Source of the DNA: Geobacter sp. UBA5735 | Lineage (GTDB): Bacteria > Desulfobacterota > Desulfuromonadia > Geobacterales > Geobacteraceae | NCBI GenBank assembly: GCA_002419385.1 | Contig: DIFZ01000039.1 | Location: 4,070-68,069 of the forward strand | Direction: 5' to 3' | DNA length: 64,000 nt | In this document: in pieces, positions 1 through 7,670 of the stretch | Numbering within the stretch: the first letter of the stretch is position 1 | Layout of the letters: each line of letters starts with the position of its first letter | Position numbers and translations under genes: made by a program | The notes under the pieces: model-generated | Told to the model about the DNA's origin: nothing | The model's input: only the letters and a program-made list of their open reading frames with translations | Databases searched by the model: none

Positions 1-243
1 GTGCTTGATGGCGCCCGCCTGGCCGCTGTCGCCGCCGCCCTTGACCGTTACGTAGATGTCGAACTTGTCAACGTTCTCGGTCAGCTCGAGGGGTTGCTTG
101 ACGATCATCTTGGAGGTTTCCCTGCCGAAATAATCGTCGATGTCTTTCTGGTTGACGGTTATCTTGCCGGTGCCGGGCTTGAGCCATACCCGCGCTATGG
201 AAGACTTCCTTTTCCCGGTTCCGTAGAAGGTTGCTGCTGCCAT
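1..243 (-). CDS. rpsI: 30S ribosomal protein S9 (3' end cut by window)
   Basis: The minus strand reads ATG at 243 into a protein beginning MAAATFYGTGKRKSSIARV, the conserved start of S9. S9 lies in the 30S head, with its C-terminal tail reaching the P-site tRNA. Only the first 81 codons are inside the window; the C-terminal part, including the basic tail, lies beyond position 1. An AGGAGA ribosome-binding site sits about 6 nt before the ATG. It follows rplM by 36 bp, the widely conserved rplM-rpsI operon order. The family assignment is clear; the only limit is truncation by the window. Confidence 0.95.
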   Translation of the reverse strand, partial: MAAATFYGTGKRKSSIARVWLKPGTGKITVNQKDIDDYFGRETSKMIVKQPLELTENVDKFDIYVTVKGGGDSGQAGAIKH

Positions 244-279
244 ATCTATTCTCCTGATGCTGTTGGTATTTGAACGGGA

Positions 280-708
280 TTACACCTGCAGCGGCTTGGG
301 CTGCTGGGCCTTGTGGGGATGGCTTCCGCCGGCGTAGACCTTGAGCTTCTTCAGCATCTGGCTCGCCAGCTTGTTCTTGGGAAGCATGCCCTTGACGGCT
401 TTCCGGATCACTTCCTCGGCCTTCTTCTCCATCAGCTTGCCGGCCGTGATGGACTTGATGCCGCCGGGATAGCCGGAGTGGCTGTAGTAGATCTTGTCGG
501 AGAGCTTGTTGCCCGTCAGGGCTATCTTGTCGGCATTCACCACGATCACGAAATCACCGGTATCAACGCTGGGCGCGAAAATCGGCTTGTTCTTGCCGCG
601 GAGCACGGTGGCGATGCGTGTCGCCAGCCTGCCGAGGACCATGTTTTCGGCATCGACCACATACCAGTCCCTGGATATGTCATTCGTTCTGGGAACCTGC
701 GTTTTCAT
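280..708 (-). CDS. rplM: 50S ribosomal protein L13
   Basis: The 142-residue product has the usual length for bacterial L13, an early-assembling 50S protein. Recognisable family segments are WYVVDAENMVLGRLAT near residues 16-31, the central GDFVIVVNADKIALTGNK region, and the conserved KLKVYAGGSHPHKAQQP C-terminus. The start has a GTGAGGT ribosome-binding site a few bases upstream. It leads the rplM-rpsI pair and lies 58 bp downstream of truA, so read-through from truA is possible. Nothing unusual was seen. Confidence 0.97.
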   Translation of the reverse strand: MKTQVPRTNDISRDWYVVDAENMVLGRLATRIATVLRGKNKPIFAPSVDTGDFVIVVNADKIALTGNKLSDKIYYSHSGYPGGIKSITAGKLMEKKAEEVIRKAVKGMLPKNKLASQMLKKLKVYAGGSHPHKAQQPKPLQV

Positions 709-766
709 TGAAACCTCACTGCCTTATGGAGAAATGGAATTCAGAGAAACACTGAAAGCTGATAAA

Positions 767-1564
767 TTAGTTCATGCTTCTTCCCTTGTCAAGGAAATTT
801 TCACTTTCCGGGGCTGGATCGCCTTTTTTCCAGTAGAATACCTCTTCGAGGCACAGCCCCTGGGGAGGGGCGGTAGCCCCGGCCAGGCGCCGGTCGCCGT
901 TTTCCAGCAACCGGGGGACGACACCCGCCCCCTGTTTCCCCTTGCCGATCTCCACCAGTGTCCCCACTATGATCCTGACCATGTTCTTGAGGAATCCGGA
1001 ACCAACGACATCGATGGTCACCAGGTCACCGTCCCGCGATATTTCCAGCGAATCGATGCGGCGCACGGTCGTCTTTGCGCAGCAGTTGGCCGCCCTGAAC
1101 GCGCCGAAATCCTTCTCGCCGACAAAATGCCCTGCCGCTTCCACCATTGCCGGCACGTCGAGCGCGCCCCCTATCCGCCAGACGAACAGGCGGCTCAGGG
1201 GGGCGCGCCGGGCGGAATTGAGGATGGTGTAACGGTAGTGCTTTGCCGTGGCATCGCGCCGGGGATTGAACCCGGGAGGGGCCTCGACAGCTTCGCGCAC
1301 TGCTATGTCCGGAGGGAGCAGGGCGTTGAGCCCGTCGGAAAATGCCTTGAGGGGCAGGCTCTTCTCCGTCCGGAAACAGGCGACCATCCCCCGCGCATGA
1401 ACCCCGGCATCGGTGCGGCCTGAGGAAACGACCCGAATCGCCTCACCCGCCAGCCTGGCCAACGCCTCCTCGACCACCTGCTGCACGGCAAGGCCGTTGG
1501 GCTGGATCTGCCAGCCGGCGTAGTTGGTGCCTTCGTATTCGATGGTCAGCTTTATGGTGCGCAT
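767..1564 (-). CDS. truA: tRNA pseudouridine(38-40) synthase TruA
   Basis: The 265-residue protein matches TruA, which isomerises uridines 38-40 in the anticodon arm of many tRNAs. The catalytic motif SSGRTDAGVHA is present, with the nucleophilic aspartate at about residue 52. The N-terminal strand IKLTIEYEGTNYAGWQ and the later segment GSGFLKNMVRIIVGTLVEIG are also typical. It precedes rplM-rpsI on the same strand, a common arrangement in this lineage. The upstream gap to asd is filled by repeat sequence, so truA probably has its own promoter there, though no good hexamers were identified. Confidence 0.95.
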   Translation of the reverse strand: MRTIKLTIEYEGTNYAGWQIQPNGLAVQQVVEEALARLAGEAIRVVSSGRTDAGVHARGMVACFRTEKSLPLKAFSDGLNALLPPDIAVREAVEAPPGFNPRRDATAKHYRYTILNSARRAPLSRLFVWRIGGALDVPAMVEAAGHFVGEKDFGAFRAANCCAKTTVRRIDSLEISRDGDLVTIDVVGSGFLKNMVRIIVGTLVEIGKGKQGAGVVPRLLENGDRRLAGATAPPQGLCLEEVFYWKKGDPAPESENFLDKGRSMN

Positions 1565-1585
1565 GAATACTTCCGAACCTTAAAT

Positions 1586-1781
1586 CACACGCCCCTCATC
1601 CGTCCTTCCAGAACACCTTCTCCCTCAATGGAGAAGGGAGCATAAACAACCCTCGCCATCAAGGGAGAGGGTCGCCCCAGGCGGGGTGAGGGGGTCTTCT
1701 TTGATTGATGAGGTCCAAAAAACGGGCAACCACACGCCTGTGCGCTGGAGCGCTCCGGCGCGCAAGAGCAGGGGGTTGCCC
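1586..1781. repeat. Composite of dispersed intergenic repeats
   Basis: The truA-asd gap contains CTTCTCCCTCAATGGAGAAG and CCCTCGCCATCAAGGGAGAGGG, two inverted repeats followed by GGCGGGGTGAGGGGG. A segment bounded by GGGCAACC and GGTTGCCCCTAC comes next. The same two sequence types recur at 20813-20912, and related pieces occur near 7395, 9155 and 13400. They look like mobile or structured intergenic repeats and not genes. Function is unknown. Confidence 0.7.
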
Positions 1782-2807
1782 CTACTTCTTCAGGTATTTC
1801 TCGACCAGAATCTCCGCTATCTGCACCGCGTTGGTCGCCGCGCCTTTGCGGATGTTGTCGGCCACAACCCACAGGTTCAGCCCGTTCTCTATGGACTCGT
1901 CCTCGCGGATTCTCCCGACATAGGTGAGGTCCTGCCCGGCTGCGTCGAGGGGCATGGGATAGACTCCCTTGGCCGGGTTGTCCACCAGCTTGCAGCCCGG
2001 AGCTTTTTTCAGCAATTCGAAAGCCTTCGCCACCGTGATCTTTTTGACGGTTTCTATATTCACCGACTCGGAATGGCTGTAGAAGACCGGAACGCGCACC
2101 GTGGTGGCCGTAACGCGGATATCGGACTCCATGATCTTCCTCGTCTCGTTCACCATTTTCATCTCTTCCTTGGTGTAGCCGTTGGGCTCGAAGGAATCGA
2201 TCTGGGGGAGGCAGTTGAAAGCGATGCGGTGAGGATAGACCTTGGCCTCCGCCGTCCTGCCGTTCAGCATCTCGCCCGTCTGGATCCTGAGCTCGTCGAT
2301 GGCTTTCTTGCCCGTTCCGGAAACCGCCTGGTACGTCGAAACGATGATCCTGGTGATGGTGCCGTAATCGTGCAGGGGCTTCAGCGCCACGACCATCTGG
2401 ATCGTGGAGCAGTTGGGATTGGCGATGATCCCCTTGCTGGTATAGCCGGCGATGGCATGGGGATTCACCTCGGGCACCACCAGAGGCACGTCAGGGTCCA
2501 TGCGCCAGGCGCTGGAATTGTCGATGCATACCGCACCGGCCCGCGCCGCCGAAGGGCAGAACTCCAGGGACCGGCTGCCGCCGGCCGAAAACAGGGCTAT
2601 GTCTATGCCCTCGAAGGCATTGTGATCCAGCAGTTCCACCTCGACCGGCTTCCCCTTGTACTCCAGGACCTTGCCGATGCTCCGTTCGCTAGCCAGGAAC
2701 CTGATCTTCCCGACCGGGAAATTTCTCTCTTCCAGACACTGTATCATCTGGTTGCCGACAGCGCCGGTGGCGCCGGCGATGGCGACATTCCAAAGTTTTT
2801 TTGCCAT
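1782..2807 (-). CDS. asd: Aspartate-semialdehyde dehydrogenase
   Basis: The 341-residue enzyme reduces aspartyl phosphate to aspartate semialdehyde, the branch point for lysine/diaminopimelate, threonine and methionine synthesis. It begins with an NADP-binding fold (AGATGAVGNQM near residues 11-21). The catalytic cysteine is in NPNCSTIQMV at residue 133, and substrate-binding residues follow in the NSSAWRMD segment near 97-104. A GGAGAG ribosome-binding site precedes the ATG. A terminator separates it from leuB upstream, and it has its own sigma-70-like promoter at 2864-2893, so it appears to be transcribed separately. Confidence 0.96.
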   Translation of the reverse strand: MAKKLWNVAIAGATGAVGNQMIQCLEERNFPVGKIRFLASERSIGKVLEYKGKPVEVELLDHNAFEGIDIALFSAGGSRSLEFCPSAARAGAVCIDNSSAWRMDPDVPLVVPEVNPHAIAGYTSKGIIANPNCSTIQMVVALKPLHDYGTITRIIVSTYQAVSGTGKKAIDELRIQTGEMLNGRTAEAKVYPHRIAFNCLPQIDSFEPNGYTKEEMKMVNETRKIMESDIRVTATTVRVPVFYSHSESVNIETVKKITVAKAFELLKKAPGCKLVDNPAKGVYPMPLDAAGQDLTYVGRIREDESIENGLNLWVVADNIRKGAATNAVQIAEILVEKYLKK

Positions 2808-2863
2808 GTTGTGCGGCTCTCCTCTCGTGGCGGCCAGTGTGCGGTCGGCCGTGATTCTGGGTG

Positions 2864-2893
2864 ATTTTATTTACAGTAAAGAACCTTTGTCAA
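2864..2893 (-). promoter_or_regulatory. Sigma-70-type promoter of asd
   Basis: On the minus strand TTGACA (2893-2888) is followed after 18 bp by TAAAAT (2869-2864). The predicted transcription start lies near 2857, about 50 bp before the asd start codon. The site lies just downstream of the leuB terminator, which supports an independent asd transcript. Confidence 0.6.
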
Positions 2894-2909
2894 TACAAAA
2901 GAAATTAAC

Positions 2910-2977
2910 GAAAAAAGGGGGCGCCGGGATTGACGCCCCCTTCTCTTTTCACTCTCCCCTTGTACGATACAAGGGGG
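2910..2977 (-). terminator. Tandem hairpins and intrinsic terminator after leuB
   Basis: Leaving leuB on the minus strand, the first hairpin is CCCCTTGTATCGTACAAGGGG (2977-2957). It is followed by GGGGGCGTCAATCCCGGCGCCCCC and a run of T residues (about 2940-2910). The second hairpin with its T tract is a classic rho-independent terminator. The first may protect the 3' end or assist termination. Confidence 0.8.
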
Positions 2978-2990
2978 TCTGCATTCTTCC

Positions 2991-4043
2991 TCAGCTCACC
3001 GCTTTGGCCACCATGTCGCCCACCTCGGTGGTGGAATACCCCATTTTGCCGGCGCTCATGCTCTTCATCTGCTGCATGACACTCACCATGGCCGTCTCGA
3101 CGGTCTTTGCGGCTTCCTCTTCGCCCAGGACGTCCAGCATCATCTGGGCCGCGCCGATGGCAGCCATGGGGTTGATGACGTTCTTGCCGGTGTATTTGGG
3201 CGCGCTGCCGCCGATGGGCTCGAACATGGACACGCCCTCGGGGTTGATGTTGCCGCCGGAGGCGATCCCCATGCCGCCCTGGACCATGGCGCCCAGGTCG
3301 GTGATGATGTCGCCGAACATGTTATCGGTGACGATGACGTCGAACCACTCGGGGTTTTTCACCATCCACATGGTGGTGGCGTCAACGTGGGCATACTCGC
3401 GCTTGATGTCTGCGTAGTCCTTGGCGCCGATTTCGTGGAACGCACGCTCCCACAGATCGAAGGCAAAGGTCAGGACGTTGGTCTTGCCGCACAGGGTGAG
3501 GGTCTTGTCCCTGTTGCGCTTGCGGGTGTATTCGAAGGCGTAGCGCAGGCACCGCTCCACGCCCTTGCGGGTGTTGATGGAGGTCTGAATGGCCACCTCG
3601 TCGGGGGTGCCCTTCTTCAGCACGCCGCCGGAGCCGGTGTAGAGGCCTTCGCTGTTTTCCCGGACCACCACGAAGTCGATGTCCTCCGGCTTCTTGTCTT
3701 TCAGCGGTGTCTCCACGTTGGGATAGAGCTTCACCGGACGCAGGTTGATGTACTGGTCCAGCTCGAAGCGCAGCTTCAGGAGAATGCCTTTTTCCAGGAT
3801 TCCCGGCTTCACGTCCGGATGGCCGATGGCGCCCAGGAAAATGGCATCGAACTGGCGCAGGTCGGACACCGCCGACTCCGGCAAGACCTCGTTGGTGCGC
3901 AGGTAGCGCTCCCCGCCGAAATCGAAATGGGTGTAGTCCATCCTGATCCCGTACCTGGCGTTCACCGCTTCCAATACTTTCAGGCCCTCAGCAACGACCT
4001 CGGGGCCGGTTCCATCCCCGCCGATCACGGCAATCTTGTACAT
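2991..4043 (-). CDS. leuB: 3-isopropylmalate dehydrogenase
   Basis: The 350-residue protein belongs to the isocitrate/isopropylmalate dehydrogenase family, which carries out oxidative decarboxylation in leucine synthesis. It starts MYKIAVIGGDGTGPEV. It carries the substrate region NLRPVKLYPNVETPL, the metal-binding segment DNMFGDIITDLGAM, and the nucleotide-binding motif GSAPKYTGKNVINPMA. Homoisocitrate or tartrate dehydrogenases are similar, but adjacency to amino-acid genes and the LRPVK region favour LeuB. A TTGACA-containing promoter lies just upstream, and tandem hairpins close the unit. Confidence 0.88.
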   Translation of the reverse strand: MYKIAVIGGDGTGPEVVAEGLKVLEAVNARYGIRMDYTHFDFGGERYLRTNEVLPESAVSDLRQFDAIFLGAIGHPDVKPGILEKGILLKLRFELDQYINLRPVKLYPNVETPLKDKKPEDIDFVVVRENSEGLYTGSGGVLKKGTPDEVAIQTSINTRKGVERCLRYAFEYTRKRNRDKTLTLCGKTNVLTFAFDLWERAFHEIGAKDYADIKREYAHVDATTMWMVKNPEWFDVIVTDNMFGDIITDLGAMVQGGMGIASGGNINPEGVSMFEPIGGSAPKYTGKNVINPMAAIGAAQMMLDVLGEEEAAKTVETAMVSVMQQMKSMSAGKMGYSTTEVGDMVAKAVS

Positions 4044-4088
4044 TCCGCTCTCCTTTATGCGTTATGTTCAGGGAAACTGGTGGATTGG

Positions 4089-4116
4089 ATATTATAGGAT
4101 TATGGGGAATTGTCAA
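4089..4116 (-). promoter_or_regulatory. Sigma-70-type promoter of leuB
   Basis: The minus strand reads TTGACA (4116-4111), a 16-bp spacer, then TAATAT (4094-4089). The start codon at 4043 is about 40 bp downstream of the predicted transcription start. An overlapping TATAAT with a shorter, 14-bp spacer is also present, so the exact -10 is uncertain. Confidence 0.5.
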
Positions 4117-4143
4117 CAGATTGGGAACACTGGGCAGGAACGA

Positions 4144-4947
4144 TCAGGGCCGAACCAGGCTGAGGACGGGAGGCATCCACAAGTAGGTAAAGTCATCTGT
4201 AAGGGTCGGCAGCGATTCCAGATAACGCGGTACCAAATCCTGGAGGGAATCCGCGTCCTTCCCCAACTCTTTCTTGTAAAGGTCCAGCGCAGCCTGCACT
4301 CTCAGTGCTTTGTTGAAATTCATAATTGCCCTGCGATAGCGGTCCTTCGTAAACTTGTCCTGTTCTTTTTGATACATTGCCACGAGCATGGCTCGACCGG
4401 CAATCAGGTTGCCGCCCTTGGCCATCAGATAACCTGCCAGATGACCGAACCATGAGGGAGCATCCGGCCGTCTGGCCATGGCATAAAACAGGTCTGCAGC
4501 CTCTGCAGGCTGGTTCATGTAATAGAAAAGATTGAACGCCTTGAAAAACTGCAGGTAGAGCAGGTCCGGGTGAGCGGCAATGCCACGGTCCAGTATCTTG
4601 TTGGCTTCACCGGCGTGTTCAGGAGAGATTGGGGCAAGAAAAGACTCACAGTAGTTGTAGGAATCGATGAATTCCGGGTGGAGTTCGGTCATGACATCGA
4701 AGTTGCTGGCCATGCTGTCGGCGTAACTCATCTTGTCAACACCCCTCAACGGCCCACCAGCAAAGATGGCCACCTTGACAAACAGTGAAAATGCGGTCAA
4801 CTGTTGCGCATAGCCGCTCGCTACCTTCAGGACAGCTGCCGGCAGTGGATGCGAAAGATAGTAATCGGCCATTTGCGCCTTGTTCTTCTGCAGGCCCCAC
4901 ACACCCAGGTAAAGGACCAGCAATATGGCGGCAACAATCCTTTTCAT
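4144..4947 (-). CDS. TPR-like exported or membrane-anchored protein linked to pilA exporter
   Basis: The 267-residue protein has one N-terminal hydrophobic segment (residues about 4-20), suggesting an uncleaved anchor or signal peptide. An alpha-helical body follows that resembles degenerate tetratricopeptide repeats (AGEANKILDRGIAAHPDL, then LLYLQFFKAFNLFYYM). No catalytic motif is visible. Its ATG overlaps the stop of the preceding ABC permease by 4 bp, so the two are translationally coupled. Genes of this kind sit beside pilA in related Geobacter genomes (recalled, not checked), which suggests a role with the exporter in pilus or surface biogenesis. That role is inference. Confidence 0.6.
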   Translation of the reverse strand: MKRIVAAILLVLYLGVWGLQKNKAQMADYYLSHPLPAAVLKVASGYAQQLTAFSLFVKVAIFAGGPLRGVDKMSYADSMASNFDVMTELHPEFIDSYNYCESFLAPISPEHAGEANKILDRGIAAHPDLLYLQFFKAFNLFYYMNQPAEAADLFYAMARRPDAPSWFGHLAGYLMAKGGNLIAGRAMLVAMYQKEQDKFTKDRYRRAIMNFNKALRVQAALDLYKKELGKDADSLQDLVPRYLESLPTLTDDFTYLWMPPVLSLVRP

Positions 4948-5753
4948 TTGAGATCCCGCCGGTTATAGACTCCTGCCGCAATCGTCAGGACCAAAGCGCA
5001 GTAAAGCATCACTTGCGCCAGGTTCAACGCTAGTGTAGACATCTCAGGCCTTTTGCCCAGCGCAACGATGAGCCCCTTGTAGTCAAATCGTGTGAAGTTA
5101 GGGAAAACAAGGGTCAACCCTACCAGGAACTTTTTGACCAGCAGGGAATTTCCTTGGAAAAAGTTTATTGCGACCGGCAATCCGCTGCAGATAAGGTAGT
5201 ATGAAAGCGTAACCAGCAAGACAGTGAACCCGCCCCGTATCATGCCTGAGAAGAGGACAATTACACTCAGAATCATTGCCTGAATGCTGAGAACTCCTGC
5301 CCAGGACAGCAGGTATTCCAGGATACCCAAGCGGCTGAAGTAAACCTCGCCAACCCAGAATTTTATCAGTGCGAGCACGCCGTATCCGATTGTGCCAAGC
5401 AATGCATTGAGCAACAAGAGCAGAAACAGCAGTCCGGCAAAAACACCCAGGACATATTCCGTTCTGGAAAGCGGTCGGGCAAGCAGTGTATGGATGACCC
5501 GGCGATCCTCACCCCAACTCATCACCTGCACGGCATGGAAAAAGAGGAACACCATTCCTGCGCACCAGCCGATTGTCACAACGAAATCAGCAAGCATACG
5601 GCCGATATCACGGGGGACAAAACTGAAGAAGAAAAGGCCGCTCACCTCGATGCCCAAGGCAAGCGCCACAAGACCGATAAGGGCATGGCGTCGCAGGCCA
5701 TCGACCACTACAAGTCGTGCAAGTGCGGAAATACGTTTCAATGATTTTTTCAT
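4944..5753 (-). CDS. ABC-2 type transporter permease
   Basis: The 269-residue protein is strongly hydrophobic, with about six membrane segments (for example residues 24-48, 60-75, 108-125, 145-175 and 240-260), and resembles single-polypeptide ABC-2 permeases. It overlaps both neighbours by ATGA: its start overlaps the stop of the ATPase gene at 5750-5753, and its stop overlaps the start of the TPR-like gene. The three genes therefore form one translationally coupled unit, presumably an exporter. The substrate is not evident. The position directly after pilA suggests a link with pili or cell surface material. Confidence 0.75.
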   Translation of the reverse strand: MKKSLKRISALARLVVVDGLRRHALIGLVALALGIEVSGLFFFSFVPRDIGRMLADFVVTIGWCAGMVFLFFHAVQVMSWGEDRRVIHTLLARPLSRTEYVLGVFAGLLFLLLLLNALLGTIGYGVLALIKFWVGEVYFSRLGILEYLLSWAGVLSIQAMILSVIVLFSGMIRGGFTVLLVTLSYYLICSGLPVAINFFQGNSLLVKKFLVGLTLVFPNFTRFDYKGLIVALGKRPEMSTLALNLAQVMLYCALVLTIAAGVYNRRDLK

Positions 5754-6496
5754 GACTGGGCCACCCCTATGGCGTTCAGAAAACCGTCCACTATAGTTGT
5801 CGTCCCGAATGATTCCGACAATTCCTTAGGGGTACCCTCAAAACGTTTCTCACCCTTGTGCAAAATCAACAGGCGGTCCGCCAACCGGTCCACGTCCTCG
5901 AGGATATGCGTGCAGAAGAGAATGGTCTTGCCCTGGGCCTTGAGATCCTGGATCAACTGGGTGATGCTGGCGCGGCCAATTGGGTCGAGGCCGCTCATGG
6001 GCTCGTCGAGGATGAGGAGAGAAGGATCGTGCACAAGGGCCAGGACGAAACTCGCCCGCTGCTGCATGCCCTTGGAAAAAGAACGGATCGGCCTTTTGCG
6101 GGCGTCCCACAGTTCAAGTGCCTTGAGCCAGCGTTCCGATTGCTCTTTGAGTACGCTTTTCGACAGGCCATGCGTAGTTCCTACAAAGCTGAGCATGTCC
6201 AGAACGGTAAGACTCGATGGGAAGCTGGCTATTTCCGGGAGGTAGCCGATGTCATGGCGAAGAGTGCTGTCCGCAGGAGAGCGGCCCTCCAAGGTAATTG
6301 AACCCTTGTCAGGCCGAATGAAATCCATGAGCAGGCGGATGCAGGTGCTCTTCCCGGCGCCGTTGGCGCCGATCAGTCCCAGTGTCTCGCCGCGCCTGAC
6401 GGTAAAGCTTACCCCCTTGAGAGCAGGCTCAGAAACCTTCCCCAATTCCCGCTCATAGGTCTTCCAGACCTCGGAAAAGCAGACTCCTTCCTCCAT
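5750..6496 (-). CDS. ABC transporter ATP-binding protein
   Basis: This 248-residue ATPase has all hallmark motifs: Walker A GANGAGKST near residues 43-51, signature FSKGMQQR near 139, Walker B LLILDEPMSGLD near 160, and the H-loop in FCTHILED near 194. It should energise the adjacent ABC-2 permease. A GGGAGGT ribosome-binding site precedes the ATG. It begins 92 bp after the pilA stop, with a strong terminator hairpin between, so expression may come from partial read-through of the pilA transcript or from an unrecognised promoter. Confidence 0.88.
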   Translation of the reverse strand: MEEGVCFSEVWKTYERELGKVSEPALKGVSFTVRRGETLGLIGANGAGKSTCIRLLMDFIRPDKGSITLEGRSPADSTLRHDIGYLPEIASFPSSLTVLDMLSFVGTTHGLSKSVLKEQSERWLKALELWDARKRPIRSFSKGMQQRASFVLALVHDPSLLILDEPMSGLDPIGRASITQLIQDLKAQGKTILFCTHILEDVDRLADRLLILHKGEKRFEGTPKELSESFGTTTIVDGFLNAIGVAQS

Positions 6497-6523
6497 AGAC
6501 CTCCCCCGATTTTGCAGGTTATG

Positions 6524-6556
6524 TTAAAACAAGGCGCCGGCATTTTGCCGGCGCCC
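6524..6556 (-). terminator. Intrinsic terminator after pilA
   Basis: The minus strand forms GGCGCCGGC-AAAAT-GCCGGCGCC (6555-6533) followed by TTGTTTTAAC. The perfect 9-bp GC stem with a short T-rich tail should end the pilA message, leaving the ABC genes at a lower level. Confidence 0.8.
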
Positions 6557-6588
6557 AACATATCGAATATCAATTTTATAAGTATTTT

Positions 6589-7230
6589 TTAGCGAGCTGC
6601 CCAGTTTCCGAGGCCGGCGATAGTACTTGCCAGCGCAGCACCGCCAGGCTCAAAATCGTTGGCACCAGTAGTCGGTGCAACCATTTGGGCAGCAGCCAGT
6701 TCTAAGCCTGCTGCAGCAGTGCCGCCGACAGAATATAAACTCGTAACATCACTGTCAACTCCGTAATAGGTATCTCCCTGAGTATGCTTTGTTACACCGG
6801 TGAAGTTGTCAGCATTGTTGCTAACGGATGATATTACATGGACGTTATTGCCAAGCGGTAGCCGCATGAAACGGTTTGCTCCAGATGTAGTCATGACAAC
6901 CATTGGGATGTTACCGGCTGCTACAGCTGCAGCACCCGCTTGAGGAACAAGAACACCAGCTGTTGTAGCACCAGCACCAGGAACAGCCGCTGCCGGGACA
7001 GCAGCCGCCGTACCCTCGTTCGACACACCGAACAGGCGCCAATCAGAGTAAAATGCCGCTTGTGAGGTAGACAGGTTGCGCACATCACTCTGCGCTGAAG
7101 AGTTAAAGCCCCTGATACGGTACGCTGCGAACTGCGGAATGGCGATGGCCGCCAGGATGCCAATGATCGCTACGACGATCAGCAGTTCGATGAGGGTGAA
7201 GCCTTCTTGCTTTCTGAGTTTTGCCAACAT
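6589..7230 (-). CDS. pilA: Type IV major pilin PilA, long form
   Basis: The prepilin starts MLAKLRKQEG, then FTLIELLIVVAIIGILAA. That is a 10-residue leader cut by prepilin peptidase at G10/F11, with Glu5 of the mature chain conserved. The mature protein would be about 203 residues, much longer than the roughly 61-residue e-pilin of G. sulfurreducens. Aromatic residues are kept at mature positions 24, 27, 32, 51 and 57, with extra ones at 50 and 54. An Ala/Val/Pro/Gly-rich stretch follows (roughly residues 65-105), then a globular C-terminal region. No separate PilA-C partner gene is present, so this looks like a one-gene pilin. A sigma-54 promoter lies upstream and AAGGAG precedes the ATG. 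Confidence 0.93.
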   Translation of the reverse strand: MLAKLRKQEGFTLIELLIVVAIIGILAAIAIPQFAAYRIRGFNSSAQSDVRNLSTSQAAFYSDWRLFGVSNEGTAAAVPAAAVPGAGATTAGVLVPQAGAAAVAAGNIPMVVMTTSGANRFMRLPLGNNVHVISSVSNNADNFTGVTKHTQGDTYYGVDSDVTSLYSVGGTAAAGLELAAAQMVAPTTGANDFEPGGAALASTIAGLGNWAAR

Positions 7231-7322
7231 GGTAAATCTCCTTTCGCTCTGTTGCTTGGTTTTGGAGTCTTCCGGTCGCTCTGAGCCCGGTTTTCCTCGT
7301 GAATTGTTGTTGCCAATTTACT

Positions 7323-7338
7323 AGCACCTTTCATGCCA
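7323..7338 (-). promoter_or_regulatory. Sigma-54 (RpoN) promoter of pilA
   Basis: The minus strand reads TGGCATGAAAGGTGCT, with the GG and GC dinucleotides 12 bp apart as in the -24/-12 consensus TGGCAC-N5-TTGC. The predicted start is near 7312, giving an 80-nt leader before pilA. The NtrC-type activator PilR is encoded directly upstream, which fits RpoN/PilR control. Confidence 0.75.
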
Positions 7339-7394
7339 AACGACAGAGTTAAAATGGAGGCTGCACTTTTTCATGGAAAACATGTTGATAGTAA

Positions 7395-7555
7395 CAAGGA
7401 CAGGCACGGGCTTGCGCGCCGGTCCAGCCTTCGTAGCCAAGGCACTTCAGCGGAGTAGACAGCGCTACAGGCCTCCTCCGCCAAAGCAGCTCAGGCTGCG
7501 GCGGCCGGACACGCAGGCGGGGACCTGCCCCTACGATATCAACCTCTTGGGCCCC
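7395..7555. repeat. Dispersed repeat between pilA and pilR
   Basis: Most of the 440-bp pilR-pilA gap is a GC-rich segment running from GGACAGGCACGGGC to GGGGACCTGCCCCTAC. It contains many short inverted pieces and no credible reading frame. Its edges match the GTAGGGGC/GCCCCTAC repeat family also found near 1730, 13400 and 20880. It lies upstream of the sigma-54 promoter, where PilR would be expected to bind (7340-7400 remains non-repeat). Confidence 0.55.
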
Positions 7556-7670
7556 TAAAAAATATTGCTTTACTGGTTGCTGCGCCAATGATTTTCAGCC
7601 ACCCCGGCCACCATTAGTGACAATTTATGTCATTCCCCGCTGCCGCAAATTGACTCTCTGCCCAAGGTCG

